Notes: generated by a model not told the origin, from the sequence alone. Shown: positions 1-13,299, counted from the stretch's first letter. The stretch: DNA of 64,000 nt from Hoplostethus atlanticus (GCA_034670405.1 JAXDDX010000015.1:3502001-3566000); one strand, 5' to 3'. Translations and numbers: made by a program.

Positions 1-530
1 ATTGTGCATATCACATTTTGGAACAAAACTTTTCAGCTGTGTTCCAAAAAGTGTTTTCTGTTTTTTTTTTGTCGACATGATCAGTAATATTAAAATGAAT
101 ATGGGCTAATAATGTAATGTAATAATAATGTAATGTAATAATTCTTAAGCATGATGATGAGAGGTTACAGACCCTGACTTTATCTGAAATGTTACTTATT
201 AACAGAGCCTTATAAATCATAGCTTGACTGAACCATCTGAGTCAGTAGTTTCTCAGATTCGCTTTATTTGTCAAGTGAAATAAACAAACAATCAATGCAT
301 TTGACAATAGTCAGATTAGAGAATACGACACAGGTTACCTTTAAAATAAAAAAAAACTCTAAAATTAGATCTACATCAAACCAAATTCTTACTCAACCTG
401 CCTTTTACCCTTCTGCCCATGAACACATCATCCTGTCCTGTTACTTCTGGTCCCTCGAGACAAGCTGGAGAAGTGTTGTGTGTTTTCGAGACATGTTCGC
501 CCAATCCGCCCGTCTCCCGTGTTTCAGCAG
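1..530 (+). other. zbtb16: zbtb16 intron, 3' part
   Basis: Intronic sequence upstream of the first zbtb16 exon in the window. It ends in a pyrimidine-bearing acceptor (gtttcagcag just before 531). It contains an AT-rich patch with repeated taatgta units around 108-142. No coding potential or named element is recognised in it. Confidence 0.75.
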
Positions 531-3500
531 GCGACCACCCATTCGAGTGCGAGTTCTGCGGGAGCTGCTTCCGAGACGAGAGCACGCTGAAGGGCCACAA
601 GCGCATCCACACCGGCGAGAAGCCCTATGAATGTAACGGCTGTGGGAAGAAGTTCAGCCTCAAGCACCAGCTGGAGACCCACTACCGCGTGCACACAGGT
701 GAGCATCAGCATTATCCACCTCTGTTTGTTCCCCTCGTGTATGTCAACTCCATCACAGGTCATCGGGGTTTGGTGATTTCTGGGGGGTGAAAAGGATTAC
801 AGTCAGACGGGATTATGATAATCACATTGCGAGAACCGTTCCACTACAGTTATTGCAAAATCACGGTAATCAAATTACAGATACTTGAAGCTACCCAAAA
901 ACAGGTTCGGAGAGAGAAAGGTTAAAATTATAGACGCTGCAACTCAACTTCAACTCTGTTGGGAGAAATAAACGTTGTTACCCAGTATTGCGTCAGCTGA
1001 CGTAGAATGGACCGATGCTGTGAACTTTGTTACATTGCTCTGCGGAGCTGAGTTCAGATCGTAAATGCAGAGAACGCAGAGACAGGTCAGTTCATCTCCA
1101 TAACGCAGCATGGACCTCAACTCCATTATGCCCCTTCAGAGATGTTACAGAATTCAGAATATACTGTAATGGGAGAGTGGGGGCAGGTGGTAAGAGCAGT
1201 GTGGTTGCACAATAATGAGACCTGTGGAAACAAGAGATGTAGCTCGCGTCTGAAAGACAGTTATAGGGCTTTTATTTTGAAAAGAACAGAACAGAATGAA
1301 CAAAACAGCATGTCTCCCATTAGAGGCTGGTACCTGGCTTACCGGTCAAACCATATCATAGGTAAGGGCTCACTGCAGTGTCAGTCCAGTAATTCCAGTA
1401 TCCTCGAGGCCTTTCTCCTGCCACAGCCGGTCGCACACTAAGGCAAACAGCTTTTTATCTCTGGCCAGCTCCAACAAGCTAACAAGATCAATGAGCTCTG
1501 GGTGTATCTGGACTCTGGATCTGGCTATGTAGTTGGACTGCTGACTGGGAAAAACCCGTTGAGCCTGGGTCAGCCTCCCAGTGGTAATTTTTTGTAGGCT
1601 CTGATATCTCCCAGTTGGCATCACAAATTGCAGAAGTGTGTCAACACAGGCGACAAACGTGGCGGCAAATCCACCAAGGTAATAAAAATCAAGTAATCCT
1701 CAGTTCACACGAATAGAACCAACTGTACTTCCGCTTTCTTCAATAGGACTTGAACGCAGCATCATAACCCCTGGCCACCCTCATAGTACAACGTAATAGT
1801 GAAGCTGCCACACCAGTGTAACATACTGATGCAGCAGCAGCATTGATGCGGCTCTGCTGTGGGAAGTTAGAGAGTGCCAAGTGAATGGATATCTTGTCCG
1901 AGGGAAAACCGCAGACCGAAGGCTCCCCCTATTGATCCCAGTATATTTACAGCCCCATAAAGATGTTGACACAATGCTCATAAGCTGCCTTGTCACTCCC
2001 GTGGCAGGAAAATGCATATCCTAAAGAACGAGTGCAGGCCAAGTACCAGACTCGGAGAAGGAGGGTACCAGAAGAGCCCGCTAGAGTGGCACATAGCCAA
2101 GGCTTTACCCCATCTCGCTTTCCCTCGCATACACACAACGCCACCCTCCCAGCTCCCATTCAATAAGCCAGCTGTTAAGCCCCACTATCAAGGCAGCCTG
2201 TCCAATAATTGGCTCCCCCCCGTCCACCCTTTCCCCTTTTGTGGGGGAGGGGGGCTTTGCGGTAAGCCGGAGAGCAACAGCAGATAACAAGAGCAAGTGA
2301 CAAGCTCACAGTCAAAGGCCACCTCGCACAAAAGGGAGCCGCTTGATGAATCATCGACGTTGGCAACCAACCCCGCCCCCCCCCCCCCCCCAACCCTCCC
2401 CGCGTCCCAACTGCCAATGGCGGATCAATACCCGGTCCCATTTGCAATTCATTATCGGACGGTTATTTGAGGTGACCCTATTTACAGTGCGGGTTATTGT
2501 CTACACGCGCTGCACGGGCCTTGCAAGGGGGTAGCGCGCGACGACCTGCAACGCTGTATTCGCGCACATTAGGTAAATGCCGCCGCGACCCAATCTCGCG
2601 GAGGTCAAGATTGACCAAAAAAAAACAAGACGGACAGACCAGCACGGGCACGAAGCCACCTTTTGTTTTTCTTTTTTTTTGCCGACACACATCTGTGGGT
2701 ATCCAGTCTGAAAGGTGACAGCGAGCGTCGGGCCAGATCACTTCCGACAGCTCATTTCAAATGCCATTGGTAAAGGTCAGCATTTACATGTCTAATTTGC
2801 GTCTGTCGGGTGTGAGCGCGGGTGGATTATTCCCGGCCATCGCTCTAATCATTAGCACATTTAGGACAGGGGGGGGGGGGGGTGGCGCCGCTGCCGAATG
2901 GAAACGTGCCTTTTGGACGGCGCGAGCCCGTAGCAAGTAACCGATGTTGAGCTGTGATTTATGACACCTGCGGGGTTCTCGCCGAAATGGCATCGTTCAC
3001 ATTAACACTGATGCATTGCACAACGCGCGCGGGTTATTACGCAAAATGCACTCTAGTTTTGTCGAGCTGATGCGGTTGATTAAAGAAATACAGGAGAGTT
3101 TACACACACTTCATTCAATTTGAAGTGTATTCACGTGTTTTTAAGAACTTTCTTAGTCTATCATGATACAATTCTGTGACATCTCTGAAAGCTTTGCTGA
3201 AGCTTTTTCGGTCTACAAGTGGATCCAAATGTGTTACATCTATCTATTTGCAATGACATCATTGGTAATCCGATGTCATACATTCTGAGTGGTGAAGTTT
3301 TGCCGGGGTTTTTGGGGTAGGAGACATATTGGACATGAAAACGGCAAAGTGGAGCAGAGAGCTTTTCTCTGCGTGGTCCTGAATCCTGAATCGACCACAT
3401 TCAACAGTGGCATTGTTTGAAAAATAGCAGGGCATCGCTTTCTGTTTTTACTCTGCCGCACAGCGTGATCTGAAGCAATAGCATCGACTTAGATACACCG

Positions 3501-4725
3501 CTCTCCAATCGCCCCACAGTGGGGGCTTTTTAATAAAGGCAGTAATGAGAATTGATAATGACTGAACACAAAGGATTTCTATCCCTTTAACCACTAGAAT
3601 AATTGGGGCATCATTTTGCTAGATGCTAGGGGGATAGCTTGATAGACCTGGTTGGCAATGTGTTGATACCGATTCTCAACAAACCCCTACTTTTGTTCTT
3701 TTCTCTCTTTTTTTTTTATTCTCCAATTTTCTTTTGATGCTGATTATTGGAGGCAATTTGAATGACATTAAAGGGGAAATAAGTAATACGTTTTCCTGGT
3801 CCATAGCACGAAATGACCATAATATATCTGTGGGGGCTGATGAGGTTGTTGATCAATATCAGTAACTCAACAATTACTTGGCCAGGTGCTGAGGTTTCTG
3901 GCGTTCAAATCTCACTTCCTCCCCACCAACGCCCCTCCCCAAGATGGCGCTACAAAGGCTAAAAAAGCCTCGTTCTCAAGCCGTAAATGACAGAGCGGTA
4001 TTATTATTACAGTATTTTGCATGGTTATATATTACCACTTCATCAGACGTGTCAGATGTAGGCGAAGATCAATGTTGTTGTAATTCCTACTGGTCCTATC
4101 GAGGTCATGGATGTGTTAAAGCGGCGCTAGGCAGGACAGAACGTTCACTCGTTGCTGTTTTGGAGGCAGTTATTTTGTATTTTAGTCTTAATGTTCGTTG
4201 TGTGGGGGAGATGTCCCACCACTGACCACACTCGACACCATCATTTCATTTGGGCAAATAGGGAGAATCTATGGCCTCTCAATTAGGGAGGATGCGACGT
4301 TGTTCTGCTGCAGACATATTTTGTATTTAGGCCGATAAGACGGCTGGATTCTGCAGATTTATTACCCATGATTGAGTCACATGAATTTATTCCCTGATCA
4401 CCGAGCACATCACACTTCACCAACTGAGTAATGCTGTAATTGAATTGCACTACACCGGGTTAACACAGTTGTCTCTCCCCCGTCATCCCCCTCAGGTGAG
4501 AAGCCATTTGAGTGCAAGCTGTGCCACCAGCGATCCAGGGACTACTCGGCCATGATCAAGCACCTGCGCACCCACAACGGCGCCTCGCCCTACCAATGCA
4601 CCATCTGCCTGGAGTACTGCCCCAGCCTGTCAGCCATGCAGAAGCACATGAAAAGCCACAAGCCCGAAGACATCCCCTCAGACTGGCGCATAGAGAAGAC
4701 CTACCTGTACCTCTGCTATGTCTGA
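531..4725 (+). CDS. zbtb16: ZBTB16 (PLZF) zinc-finger transcription factor, last two coding exons (5' part lies outside the window)
   Basis: BTB/POZ zinc-finger repressor acting in the nucleus. Two coding exons are seen, 531-698 and 4496-4725, joined by a phase-1 intron (acag|gtgagc to cctcag|gtgaga). Together they encode the last 132 residues. The first exon carries two classic C2H2 fingers ([13 protein letters not shown]... and [15 protein letters not shown]...) with TGEKP linkers. The second carries two less regular fingers ([16 protein letters not shown]..., [16 protein letters not shown]...) and the tail ending [14 protein letters not shown] before TGA. This matches fingers 6-9 and the C-terminus of vertebrate PLZF almost residue for residue. 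The BTB domain and fingers 1-5 lie upstream of base 1. Teleosts may keep two zbtb16 copies; which this is cannot be decided here. Confidence 0.97.
1640..1790. repeat. Interspersed repeat fragment (same family as 13,300-14,170)
   Basis: Shares short blocks in the same order with 13,345-13,462: cacaggc..., ccaaggtaata.aaatca, then a cttcttcaata-like block and gc.gcataa..cacc. The match is patchy, so this is an old, diverged copy. No terminal structure is visible here. Confidence 0.4.
2490..3060. other. CpG-rich intronic patch, possible regulatory element
   Basis: Within an otherwise AT-rich intron this stretch has many CpG dinucleotides and clusters such as acacgcgctgca, gcgcgcgacgacc and caacgcgcgcgggttatt. 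No open frame recognisably matches a protein. A regulatory or alternative-promoter role is only inference from composition; no specific factor site is claimed. Confidence 0.3.
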
Positions 4726-6450
4726 GACCGGGGCGGGGGGGGTCGTAGAGAGGGAAGAGGGAAGGGGTGGGGGGGATGGAGAGAGGGTGGGTGGTGGGGT
4801 TGGGAGGGGAGGGATGACCAGATAGGAGGCGTGAGGAGGAGGCACGGCGGAGCGGGGATGAGATATTGGAGAGGAATCGAGGAATGTCACGACAGAAACT
4901 TGAAGGCGAGGAGGTTTTCTGTTCATGCAACGGGCGACGGCGGACGGGGTTACGGGGCGGTCGCGGCGGGACAAAAGAGCTAAGGAGAGGAAGACTTGGA
5001 CACGGAGAGAGATTCTCCACCACTTTCGGATTCATCGGGTCACTCACTACATCTGCAACTGTGTTATTGTTTCAGGCCATGTCGCGCGGCGCCATAACGT
5101 GAGCGAGCCGCAAAGAAGCAACGTTTTTTTTTGGAGAGAGCGGATTCTCAAGGGCTATCTGAACATGCACATCCTCGCCATCGAGAACCTTACCCTCCGC
5201 GCCATTGTGTTAGGGTGCGATCACACCGGCGGTTTGTTGTCTTTGGTCTGAACCAGAGTGGAAAAGTTTACTTTGTTGCATTTTTGTATTTGGTTCGTTT
5301 CGGTTCAGACCACCCAATTACAAGCCAACCAGCGCTTGTCAACAAAAGTCACATGGGCTCACAAGTAGCTTGTTTATTGGACTGTTTCGGTAACCTGTCA
5401 TCCCATGAGGTTAGAGATTTAGAGAGGGAGGAGTCAAAACCAATCCGATTCCAGTCCCTGTAACTTTAGCAAAGCGTGATGGACCTGTCTGCAGTCCATC
5501 ATTGACCTTCTCTGGTGTTCATACCAGAGAACGGACATCCGGTTTCCCAGATCGCTCAGAGTCCAGTCGTGCCAGTCGGATAGCCCCTGAGAATCCATAG
5601 CAGAGCTGATATGACATGGCATATGCAGAGGACGATACAGTTGAACTGGATGGTATGGGGGCACTAATACATGACAAACCAGGCACTCGTCTGGTCGCGA
5701 GGGGAAGAGATGCTAGTGCTGCTCCTGTTGGAAATCTCCCCCGGTCTTCTCAGCAGTCTTCCCTGGTTCTGCATCTCTGTTGGATAAGGGCTGGAGCAGG
5801 TCGAGTCACTGCTGGCCAACCATCGGTTCTCCCCAGAGAGCCGAACGTCTAACTTATGTCACTTTTTCCATGTTTGTTTTTTTTTTGGGCTCCGCATCTT
5901 TAGTTTATCACGGCTTGATTGCACAGGTAGAACACATTACGATAACAGTCTCTGTTTGATGTTTTCCGCGAGACATATATTTTTTCCAAGGGGCAGCTTG
6001 CCCCTCGGTCTTCTCATAAACCATAACTCTATTATGCCACATTAACTCAAGCTTATCCATTTTCTCTCAGCAATAGATAACTGGACTGGTATTATTAACG
6101 TACATGTAACTAGACGATCATTTCACACTAAAGACGAACTACACAAACTGACACATGAAACGGTAACACTTTGATCCCAATAGCGCCCACGATCTTGTCC
6201 ATTTTGCCATATCGATGGAAAACAAAACAGAGGAAAAAAAAGGCTGCTTGTGCTGTGACTTTGAGAACGAGGGGTGAATGTTTTTAAGAAATGCTTGTAA
6301 TGCCTTAGCTGCCCTCCGTAATGGTTGTCAAAGGCGGCGCGGCGGATGTAATAGCAGGTCATAGACTGTTATATGGCATTAAACCATGAATGTGAAAGAC
6401 TGCAAGCTGTGTTTTAGACTCAGCTGTATCTCAATTATTTGTAGTGGGCA

Positions 6451-6995
6451 ATGCTGTGCTCCATTCTGAGTCGGAAGTTGGAAATTCCCCAGGTTGCAAT
6501 TACAACCTCCATGTGGTCCAGCTTGAAAAAAAAAAAACAGGAGAAACATGGACACTCGCAAGATTTTTTTTTCTGGCCAATGTAAAATATTGTTCCCCGT
6601 GTAACAGCTAATGTAATGTCCATGATATTTAGCAGCGTTAGCTAGTTAGCATAGAAAGTTGCACTTACAGTTGTAACTTTATATTTCAAATTTCTATGTT
6701 TAACCATTTACCACACGTGTTTGGATAGATTTACGGTGACGCAAATGCTGAAAATTGAATTTATTTGTATTTTGAGAATTATAAACATGTTTAAAGTAAT
6801 GCTGTGCAGTGTTTACAGTGTATGTCACCATGTTGATGTGATGTCAGAAGATGACAGTGTCTCGGAAAATTTTGGGAGTCGAGACATCGAGTTTCCCGTT
6901 TGGAATTCCGACTCGAAAGGCTGTTCCGTTGCATTTTTTTTTTTCTAGGAAGAAGTCGGAATTTCTGACTTTCCAACACGTCTGGAACGCAGCAT
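6451..6995. mobile_element. MITE-like element with inverted ends
   Basis: Left end reads atgctgtgctcca and right end tggaacgcagcat, imperfect inverted repeats of 13 bp, followed inward by related ggaagttggaaattcc / ggaatttctgactttcc blocks. Related ends recur at 49,460-49,960 and 55,830-55,936. No transposase frame is present, so this is non-autonomous. The superfamily is not assigned. Confidence 0.6.
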
Positions 6996-9900
6996 TAGAC
7001 CTGTTATGATGCGTATCATAGCCACAGGTATTATAGTTTTCCAAAGGCATTACGAGCATCACTGCAAGTCACAGCTTTACTGGGGTAATCACATATCCGA
7101 ACGACTGGCGGTAAGGGGGGAATTCACTGATTGGATGAGACGCGGCCCGCCCAGTTTAGGGGGCGACCAGTAAGACGACAGAATAAATCAACTCTTTCTC
7201 TATGGTTTTGTCCCTTCGCTTCGTCTCTCGTCTCCTATTATTATTACCTTGAGTTTGATCTCAACACATTGTACTTGAATTACCTCGTTTTTTGTGACCT
7301 CATGTGCTTTTGTGTTTTTTAATTTTCCCTTTTGTTTCATTTGTACACTTTTATTTTGTGAGTCTATATCAGAAAGATACATTGCACATGATAAAGCAAT
7401 GTGTACGCAGAAAATTAAGTGCCACGGTGAAGAGATTTTTTTTTTCTAATGTGTATTTCTTTGTGCATTATTTGTTACCAAACTTGGTATTATTAACCCT
7501 GCTTGTTGAAGAGCCGGAAGGTTTGGTCATTTGTTATAAAAGCTACCTCTAAGTTGTTTATGTTTTCTTTTTTTTTTCTTTTTTTTTCTGCAAAAGCACA
7601 TTATTGTTTTGTGTGTTTGTGTTTTGCATTATTTCATCGTTGCTACTTCATCTCATGCTTTTCAAATGTTGATTTATGATTGTCTGTTCATGTTTTTAAG
7701 CAACATTTACGTAAAAGGGTAAGAGATAAGTTAGTCGAGGTTGATAAGAGGAAAGAAAGAAAAAAGTCATTCAAATGGATGTTTATTCTTCTTCTCTTAA
7801 AGTCTCCCCCTGCCCCCACCCCCCAACCGTAGAAGAGCGGAAAAAAGCAATTTTGAAGCCTTAAGTGCGGAGTATGAGGGATGCGTGGATAAGAGGAAGT
7901 ACTAGTACTTTTTAAGAGGGTTTAAAAACAAGAATTTAAACTTGAAAATATGTGAATAGAATTGTAGTTTTGTAATGTGAAAAAAAGAAGGTTCACCGGC
8001 TGCTGAACCACCCAGGACAGGTCATATTTGCAGTGATGCAGAGTGCGTTGGACAATTGGAACTGCAAGTGGTAATCAAAAAGAAAAACGTAGAAGGATTG
8101 AAATAGAGATTCTCTTGGCCGACGAGTTCTCTCAAGCGTATTCCTGAACAAGAGCCAACAGAGGCAATTTGATATATAAAAATTGTGATATTTTTGTATT
8201 CAGTGTCAGTCCTTTTCCATTTGTCGAGGGTTACAGCAGGGCACAAATATTTGTATTTCTTTTGGTTTTTTTTACCTAGTTCTTTTTTTTCCTCTGGGTG
8301 TGAATCATTTTTGCCTTGCTCCTCTTTGATATTGTTGGACATAATAACGTGTGTGAACATATTGTAGTAAGTGTTGCTTTTCTGGATGTCAATTGCATTG
8401 TAGGTGAAGGACTAAATCTAAATCTGCCACAAATGTTCGTGAGTGTGCGTGTATGTGGAAAAAGGAGAGAAAAAAAACACAAAAAAAACAACTTAAAAAG
8501 ACGGGACGGCAGGGGGATGCTGCCAAACCGACCAATTAGTACTTGTCATTCACGACTATTTCAATCAAACTTGATTGACATATTTTTTTTGTTTGTTTTT
8601 GTACTTGAAAAAAGAAGAAGGGATGGCATGTCATGTGGTGTCTTGCCATTTTATTCTCAAACACTGTGAGCTGAGGGGCTTTTTCACCCTCATATAATAT
8701 CCACCCACTATAATACCCAGTCACGGCTCAGTCTGAAACCCACCATAACCCAAGAGCTGATCGGTCATGTTATTCCTATCATCGTCCTCTGAATGTTTTC
8801 TACTTTTTGTGTGGAGGGCGTGTGTGTGTGTGAAAGAGGGTGTATCTGTATGTGTGTGTTTGAGTGTGTGTATTAGTGAAAAATGCACTAATCAGATCAG
8901 ATACAAAATAAAACAATGTTCTATGCCACTTTTTTTCTCTATGTTGGAAAAAAAATATATATATACATTGGCATCGATTATAGTTCTTCCCTCAGTGTTC
9001 CTCCGATGTTTCTGTACTATCTTTGTGCCTAAAAATGGAAATTGTTCAACAAAAATGTCCATCTATATCTGCTTAGTTTCTGTATTTTCAGAAGAAAATA
9101 AAAGGTGTCTCCAGTGCCCTAGGGATGTCATGACGCTATAAAATGACCTGATTTTTTTTTTTTGGAAGGGGGGGGGGATTCTGAATAGAGCGGGGCTTCT
9201 TTCCTCAAGGACCGCAATACACCCTAAATGCTATTGAAATGGCAATGGGGATTCTGCATTCAATTCATTTCTCCAAGCCTCTTATGATTGGCACCCAAAA
9301 GCATGCAATTTCTTCATCGACACAAAACCAAGCATGGGGGAAAATGCACTGGAATAACAAGACTGTAGCGGTCAAAGGCCTTTGAACAAAAATCTACTCC
9401 ATCAAATTGTTGGCTTGCCTATGCATCGACAAATTAAGTCCCGAGTATGTTTTTCCTAGAATATGCATCTTTTTTTTTCCTGTCAGCAACAGGTTTGCTG
9501 ATGATTATCTTGCTCTGCAAGAAAAGAACTCCATTTTGGTAGGTTAGCACTAGGGTATTCCCCTTCTGATTTGCTTCTCTTTTTGTCTCCTTCAAAGTAC
9601 TTTTTATTTCTACGAATGCATTTAGAACGGGATGTTTGAAACTCTGATCAGGTGGGGAATCATGGCATCCCTGGAGCTGGCACTCTGTGTTTTGGTGTGG
9701 TGTTTCTAGAAACAAAGTAGCCATTTCATGCAGTGTTGCGATGCATGTGCCATTGAGGTCTAGACTAAAAACTGTTTGAGTAACAAAGCACCAAGACATT
9801 GTATTTTTTATATTAGCACTGAGGACCAATTGCCCTGTCGGACCAAGCATAACAAAGCTTTTTATGTAACAAAGCTTTTTCTCTTTCTCTGTCTTTCCCT

Positions 9901-10326
9901 GGCTTTGTCTGTGCTACTTTTCTCCATTGTTGTGACAGCACAAGTGCCAGTCAAGTTGCTCTGTATTAAGAAAATAGTGTTTTTATTATGATTTGAATTG
10001 TTATAGTTTTCGTCTACCTCAGCACCTAATCTTAGCCTAATCTTAGAAGGTGCCCAATTATTATTTTTTATGTTCTTTAATTTTTTTGTTGTCAGTTGTG
10101 TAAAAAAAAAAAAAAAAATTTAATTTGCATTAGAGCTTTGCAAAGGTCCTTTGTCTTTTCCAGCGACAACGTGCTATTTTTTCTGTGGCAGTATGTTTCT
10201 TGTTGAGCTGTGCCACCAATCTATAGCCTGTTGATATAGAGGTTGTTCTCTTTTTTTTTTTCTTTCCACGTAGAATCCGACACATCTCTTTGTAACATTT
10301 CAGTGTTCTCTGATGGAGTGTGAAAA

Positions 10327-10345
10327 AATAAAATGGAAAAATAAA
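10327..10345 (+). promoter_or_regulatory. zbtb16: Paired poly(A) signals, probable distal end of zbtb16
   Basis: Two AATAAA hexamers lie 13 bp apart, followed within 30-60 bp by T-rich sequence. Position fits the end of a T-rich 3'UTR. Another AATAAA lies at 10,502-10,507. Actual usage is unknown. Confidence 0.4.
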
Positions 10346-11640
10346 GATTTAATGCTGCAGGTTCTCTTCTCCATGTTGTCACTAAAGTCAATGTTGTGCC
10401 TTTGATAGTGAAAATATAAAGAATATTTTTTTTTACATCCTACTAACAGTAGATTGTTTTTTGTAGTGGAATTTTTTGTAGTGTATTTTTATTTATGAGT
10501 CAATAAAAAAAATCATGATGTTCAGTTGTATACTTTCAATCTGCAGTTAGAAAAATAAAAAATGAACTTCAGTTTGTCTGTCTTAGCCCTCTTTCTGGCT
10601 CACAATTTGTTTTATAAATTGTTCCAATAACTTCAAAAAAAGTATATTCATGAGGAATAATTGTAGATATTGGTGAGTCATGTCACAATTTTTTTTTTTA
10701 CAGTAGCCATAGTGAATGCCTTTCTTCGGTGTGTGTATTTATAAATACAAATTTTAATAGTATCTATTCATATTTTAGTATTAATATATATTTTTTTAAA
10801 TTAGTAGTGTAACAAAGACAATATTCATACAATATAGTAAATGTGTCACTGTTAATTAGATACAGTAATTAGCCCATTGTACTGCAGTTCAATTATTCCA
10901 AAGTAGGGAGACAAACACAATACAATCAATGTCTTAAATATTTCAATATAGTGAAACCAAAAGACACCAACAGGATCCCAGTTAATCCCAGAGGTATTTA
11001 TTTAAGGCAGAAAGAGACTAAAGGCAAAGTCCACTGGAGGAAAAAAAACAGAACTATTAGAGAAATTCTAATTGTTTTAGTTATTTTAATGGGATCTGTT
11101 TTCTTGAAGTGTACAATGACTCATTGTACTGGCATGCCTAATGGAAACCATTACAATGGGCTAAAACCCACTGGACAATGGAAACCTGTAGATAATGGTC
11201 TTAATAAAATCTATTAGAAACCATTAGTGAAGCTAATGTAGATCATACAGACCAGCCGATGCACACTTCTTCATGGTCATTCTATGCTAATTGGCATAAC
11301 ACTGTTAAAAAACAAAAAAGTTACAAAGTGCTCCACCGACAATAAAATAATAATAAATAAAAGCAGATTACAAAAAATATGCCAAAAATGCCAGGCATGA
11401 ATTAAACACAGGGAGGAATAAAACAAAAAATGAAACGAGAATAAAAAGAGGCAAGACCATTTATATACAGTAAAAGCTTGTTTGTAAAAATGAATTTCAA
11501 GAAGTGATTTAAAAGATGGAATTTATCAAGCCTATGCTCCTCAGAAGGCAAACTTAAAGCCAGGTTTATGTCTGGTTAGAGGCAGGTTAAAGGTTGGTTA
11601 AAGCCTCGTCAGGTTGGAAAAGCCTCTAAAACAGGACAAT

Positions 11641-11692
11641 ACCACTACTACTGTTACTCATACTACTGCTAAGACTACTAGTACTACTACTT
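11641..11692. repeat. Imperfect (ACT)n microsatellite
   Basis: Runs of act/cta triplets (accactactactg..., tactagtactactactta). Simple repeat, no further function suggested. Confidence 0.7.
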
Positions 11693-12356
11693 AGCTTAGA
11701 GATGTAATATACTGCCTAAACAGCACTGCAAGAACAGACTTCAGCTAAGCAGAGGATTTATTGAGCTTTACAAGGAGCCTTTGCGTAATGCTATAAAATG
11801 GCGGTTGTGAAAACTGTAATGTAAATAAATTACTCCATAACAACCAATTTAACAACTGGCATTTTGAACATATTATTCTCCCAGCCTTTTAAATACAAAC
11901 TTAAGAGAAAATAAAGCACCTTTCTCCACATACAGGACAAAATCAATGCCAAGAACATATCCCTGCGTTACTGGGTTGATTGAAGACTAATCAAGCTCAG
12001 CACAAGTCCAGGGGATTCTTCTGAAGAATGAATGTGCCTTATGTGCTTTGCTAATGTGCTGAATGTCATCCCCTATTCAGGGATATTGGCTTGGTCATAT
12101 GGTGGATGCTTCACCAGTACACATGGTGCAGTTGGCGTCTGACTCTGTGGTTGATATGCTATTGATCTCTCCTTGCGCTCGCTTTGTATGACAGGCCCTG
12201 ATGCAGAGCCTTGACACCAAAATAAAATCTGCATTTAGTTCGAATTTTCATATTCAATATGTGAGTTAGCTCTACAGCCTGGATCAGCCGAGCCGGCATA
12301 TTGCCATCGTCAATTGGGCGGTCTATTTAAGCTGTCAAACTCAGTTGCTCGTTCTC

Positions 12357-12405
12357 TGCTGCTGCTTACCCTGCTGCTGCCTCCGCTGCTGCTGCTGCTG
12401 CTGTT
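12357..12405. repeat. (CTG)n/(CAG)n microsatellite
   Basis: Interrupted CTG triplet tract (ctgctgctgcttaccctgctgctg...). The minus strand gives glutamine runs, but the surrounding frame has no other protein signal, so it is treated as a simple repeat. Confidence 0.75.
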
Positions 12406-12542
12406 GCCTATGCATCTCACACCCCACCACCACCCAGCATCCATTTGTGGGCTCTGATGCTATTGATCTCTTCCTGATCCCGCTTTTGGCTGGCCTTAAC
12501 TTATGCGTTGCAGGGAATGATATGAAACAGAGCCTTGAAAGC

Positions 12543-12712
12543 AATATTTTTTTTGTCATTTCTGCTTTATTGGACAGTTTACAGTGAAGACAGACAGGAA
12601 AATGAGGCGTGGTACGCAATAAAAGTCACAGGCTGGATTTAAACCAAGTATGTTGCAGTTATATGGTATGCATCTTAGCCAACTGAGCCACCGGGATACC
12701 AGTCAAAATCTT
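12543..12712 (-). mobile_element. tRNA-derived SINE copy
   Basis: Read on the minus strand it has an A-box-like GGTGGCTCAGTTGG and, about 40 bp on, a B-box-like GGTTTAAATCC, followed by a T/A-rich body. A second copy with the same order lies at 32,690-32,836. The tRNA-like promoter pair identifies a Pol III SINE; it is not an intact tRNA gene. Confidence 0.6.
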
Positions 12713-13299
12713 TTGTAATATAATCCTGTACATCCTCAATGTGGTGCTGGCTGTTAAGAAAGTAAGAAAGTACCATTATGACAGAAGAATATACATTTTA
12801 AAGCAACCAACACTGAAGTTGAGCCTCAGTTGAGCCTGCCATATATCCTCTGTCTCACCAGCAGAACAACCATGCAGCCTCAGACAGGACGAGTGATGCG
12901 CTGCAGCAAATGAAGATACCCAGACCAACCCACAGGGACTCTATTCAACTCCTCTGTCCACCACAGAAAAGTGCTTTCTCTCTCTATATATATATATACC
13001 TCCATATGTCTCTCTTTATCCCTGCCCCCCTTTTTCTGGCGACCACAAAAAAAAAGTCTTCACCCTTCACCATTTTTTTTAATCAATATTTTACACAAAG
13101 TGCTGAAGGAACTGGAGAATTACTGTACTTTGAATCAACAGGTCCGTCAACCGAGCCACTACATTACCAGCAATGAAGGCAGAAAAACATATTGTACTCA
13201 ATACACCAGTATTAAACCTCTTTAGTCGCTTAAGTCACCCTAATTCCAGAAATGCCTCACCAAGGCAGTTAGGTATTAATCATGTCAGCCTCGTAGTGG

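Larger units (their letters stand above)
699..4495 (+). other. zbtb16: zbtb16 last intron
   Basis: A 3.8-kb intron between the last two zbtb16 coding exons. It holds a repeat fragment at about 1640-1790 (related to 13,300-13,460) and a GC/CpG-rich stretch at about 2490-3060 flanked by a poly-C run (2376-2391) and a 14-bp poly-G run (2869-2882). Remaining sequence is AT-rich without recognised features. Small open frames here have no recognisable similarity. Confidence 0.8.
4726..10360 (+). other. zbtb16: Probable zbtb16 3'UTR (long)
   Basis: Downstream of the stop the sequence changes from a purine-rich GGAG stretch (4730-4990) to T-rich, AT-rich sequence with no exon-like open frame. AATAAA hexamers occur at 7182-7187, 10,327-10,332, 10,340-10,345 and 10,502-10,507; the close pair at 10,327/10,340 is the most convincing distal poly(A) site, followed by T/G-rich sequence. 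A long 3'UTR is known for vertebrate ZBTB16. The end point is inferred, and an earlier site near 7187 is possible. A MITE-like element sits inside at 6451-6995. Confidence 0.45.

Noticed and set aside
4556-5047. 163-codon minus-strand frame opposite the last zbtb16 exon
   Set aside because: It is the reverse frame of a GC-rich, GGAG-rich exon and UTR; Ser/Pro-rich translation is a composition artefact.
9434-9850. 138-codon minus-strand open frame with ATG
   Set aside because: It lies antisense to the probable zbtb16 3'UTR, has no recognisable domain, and no splice or promoter support; probably chance in a T-rich region.
12341-12619. Minus-strand frame with polyglutamine
   Set aside because: Product of a CAG microsatellite joined to a SINE; no other protein signal.
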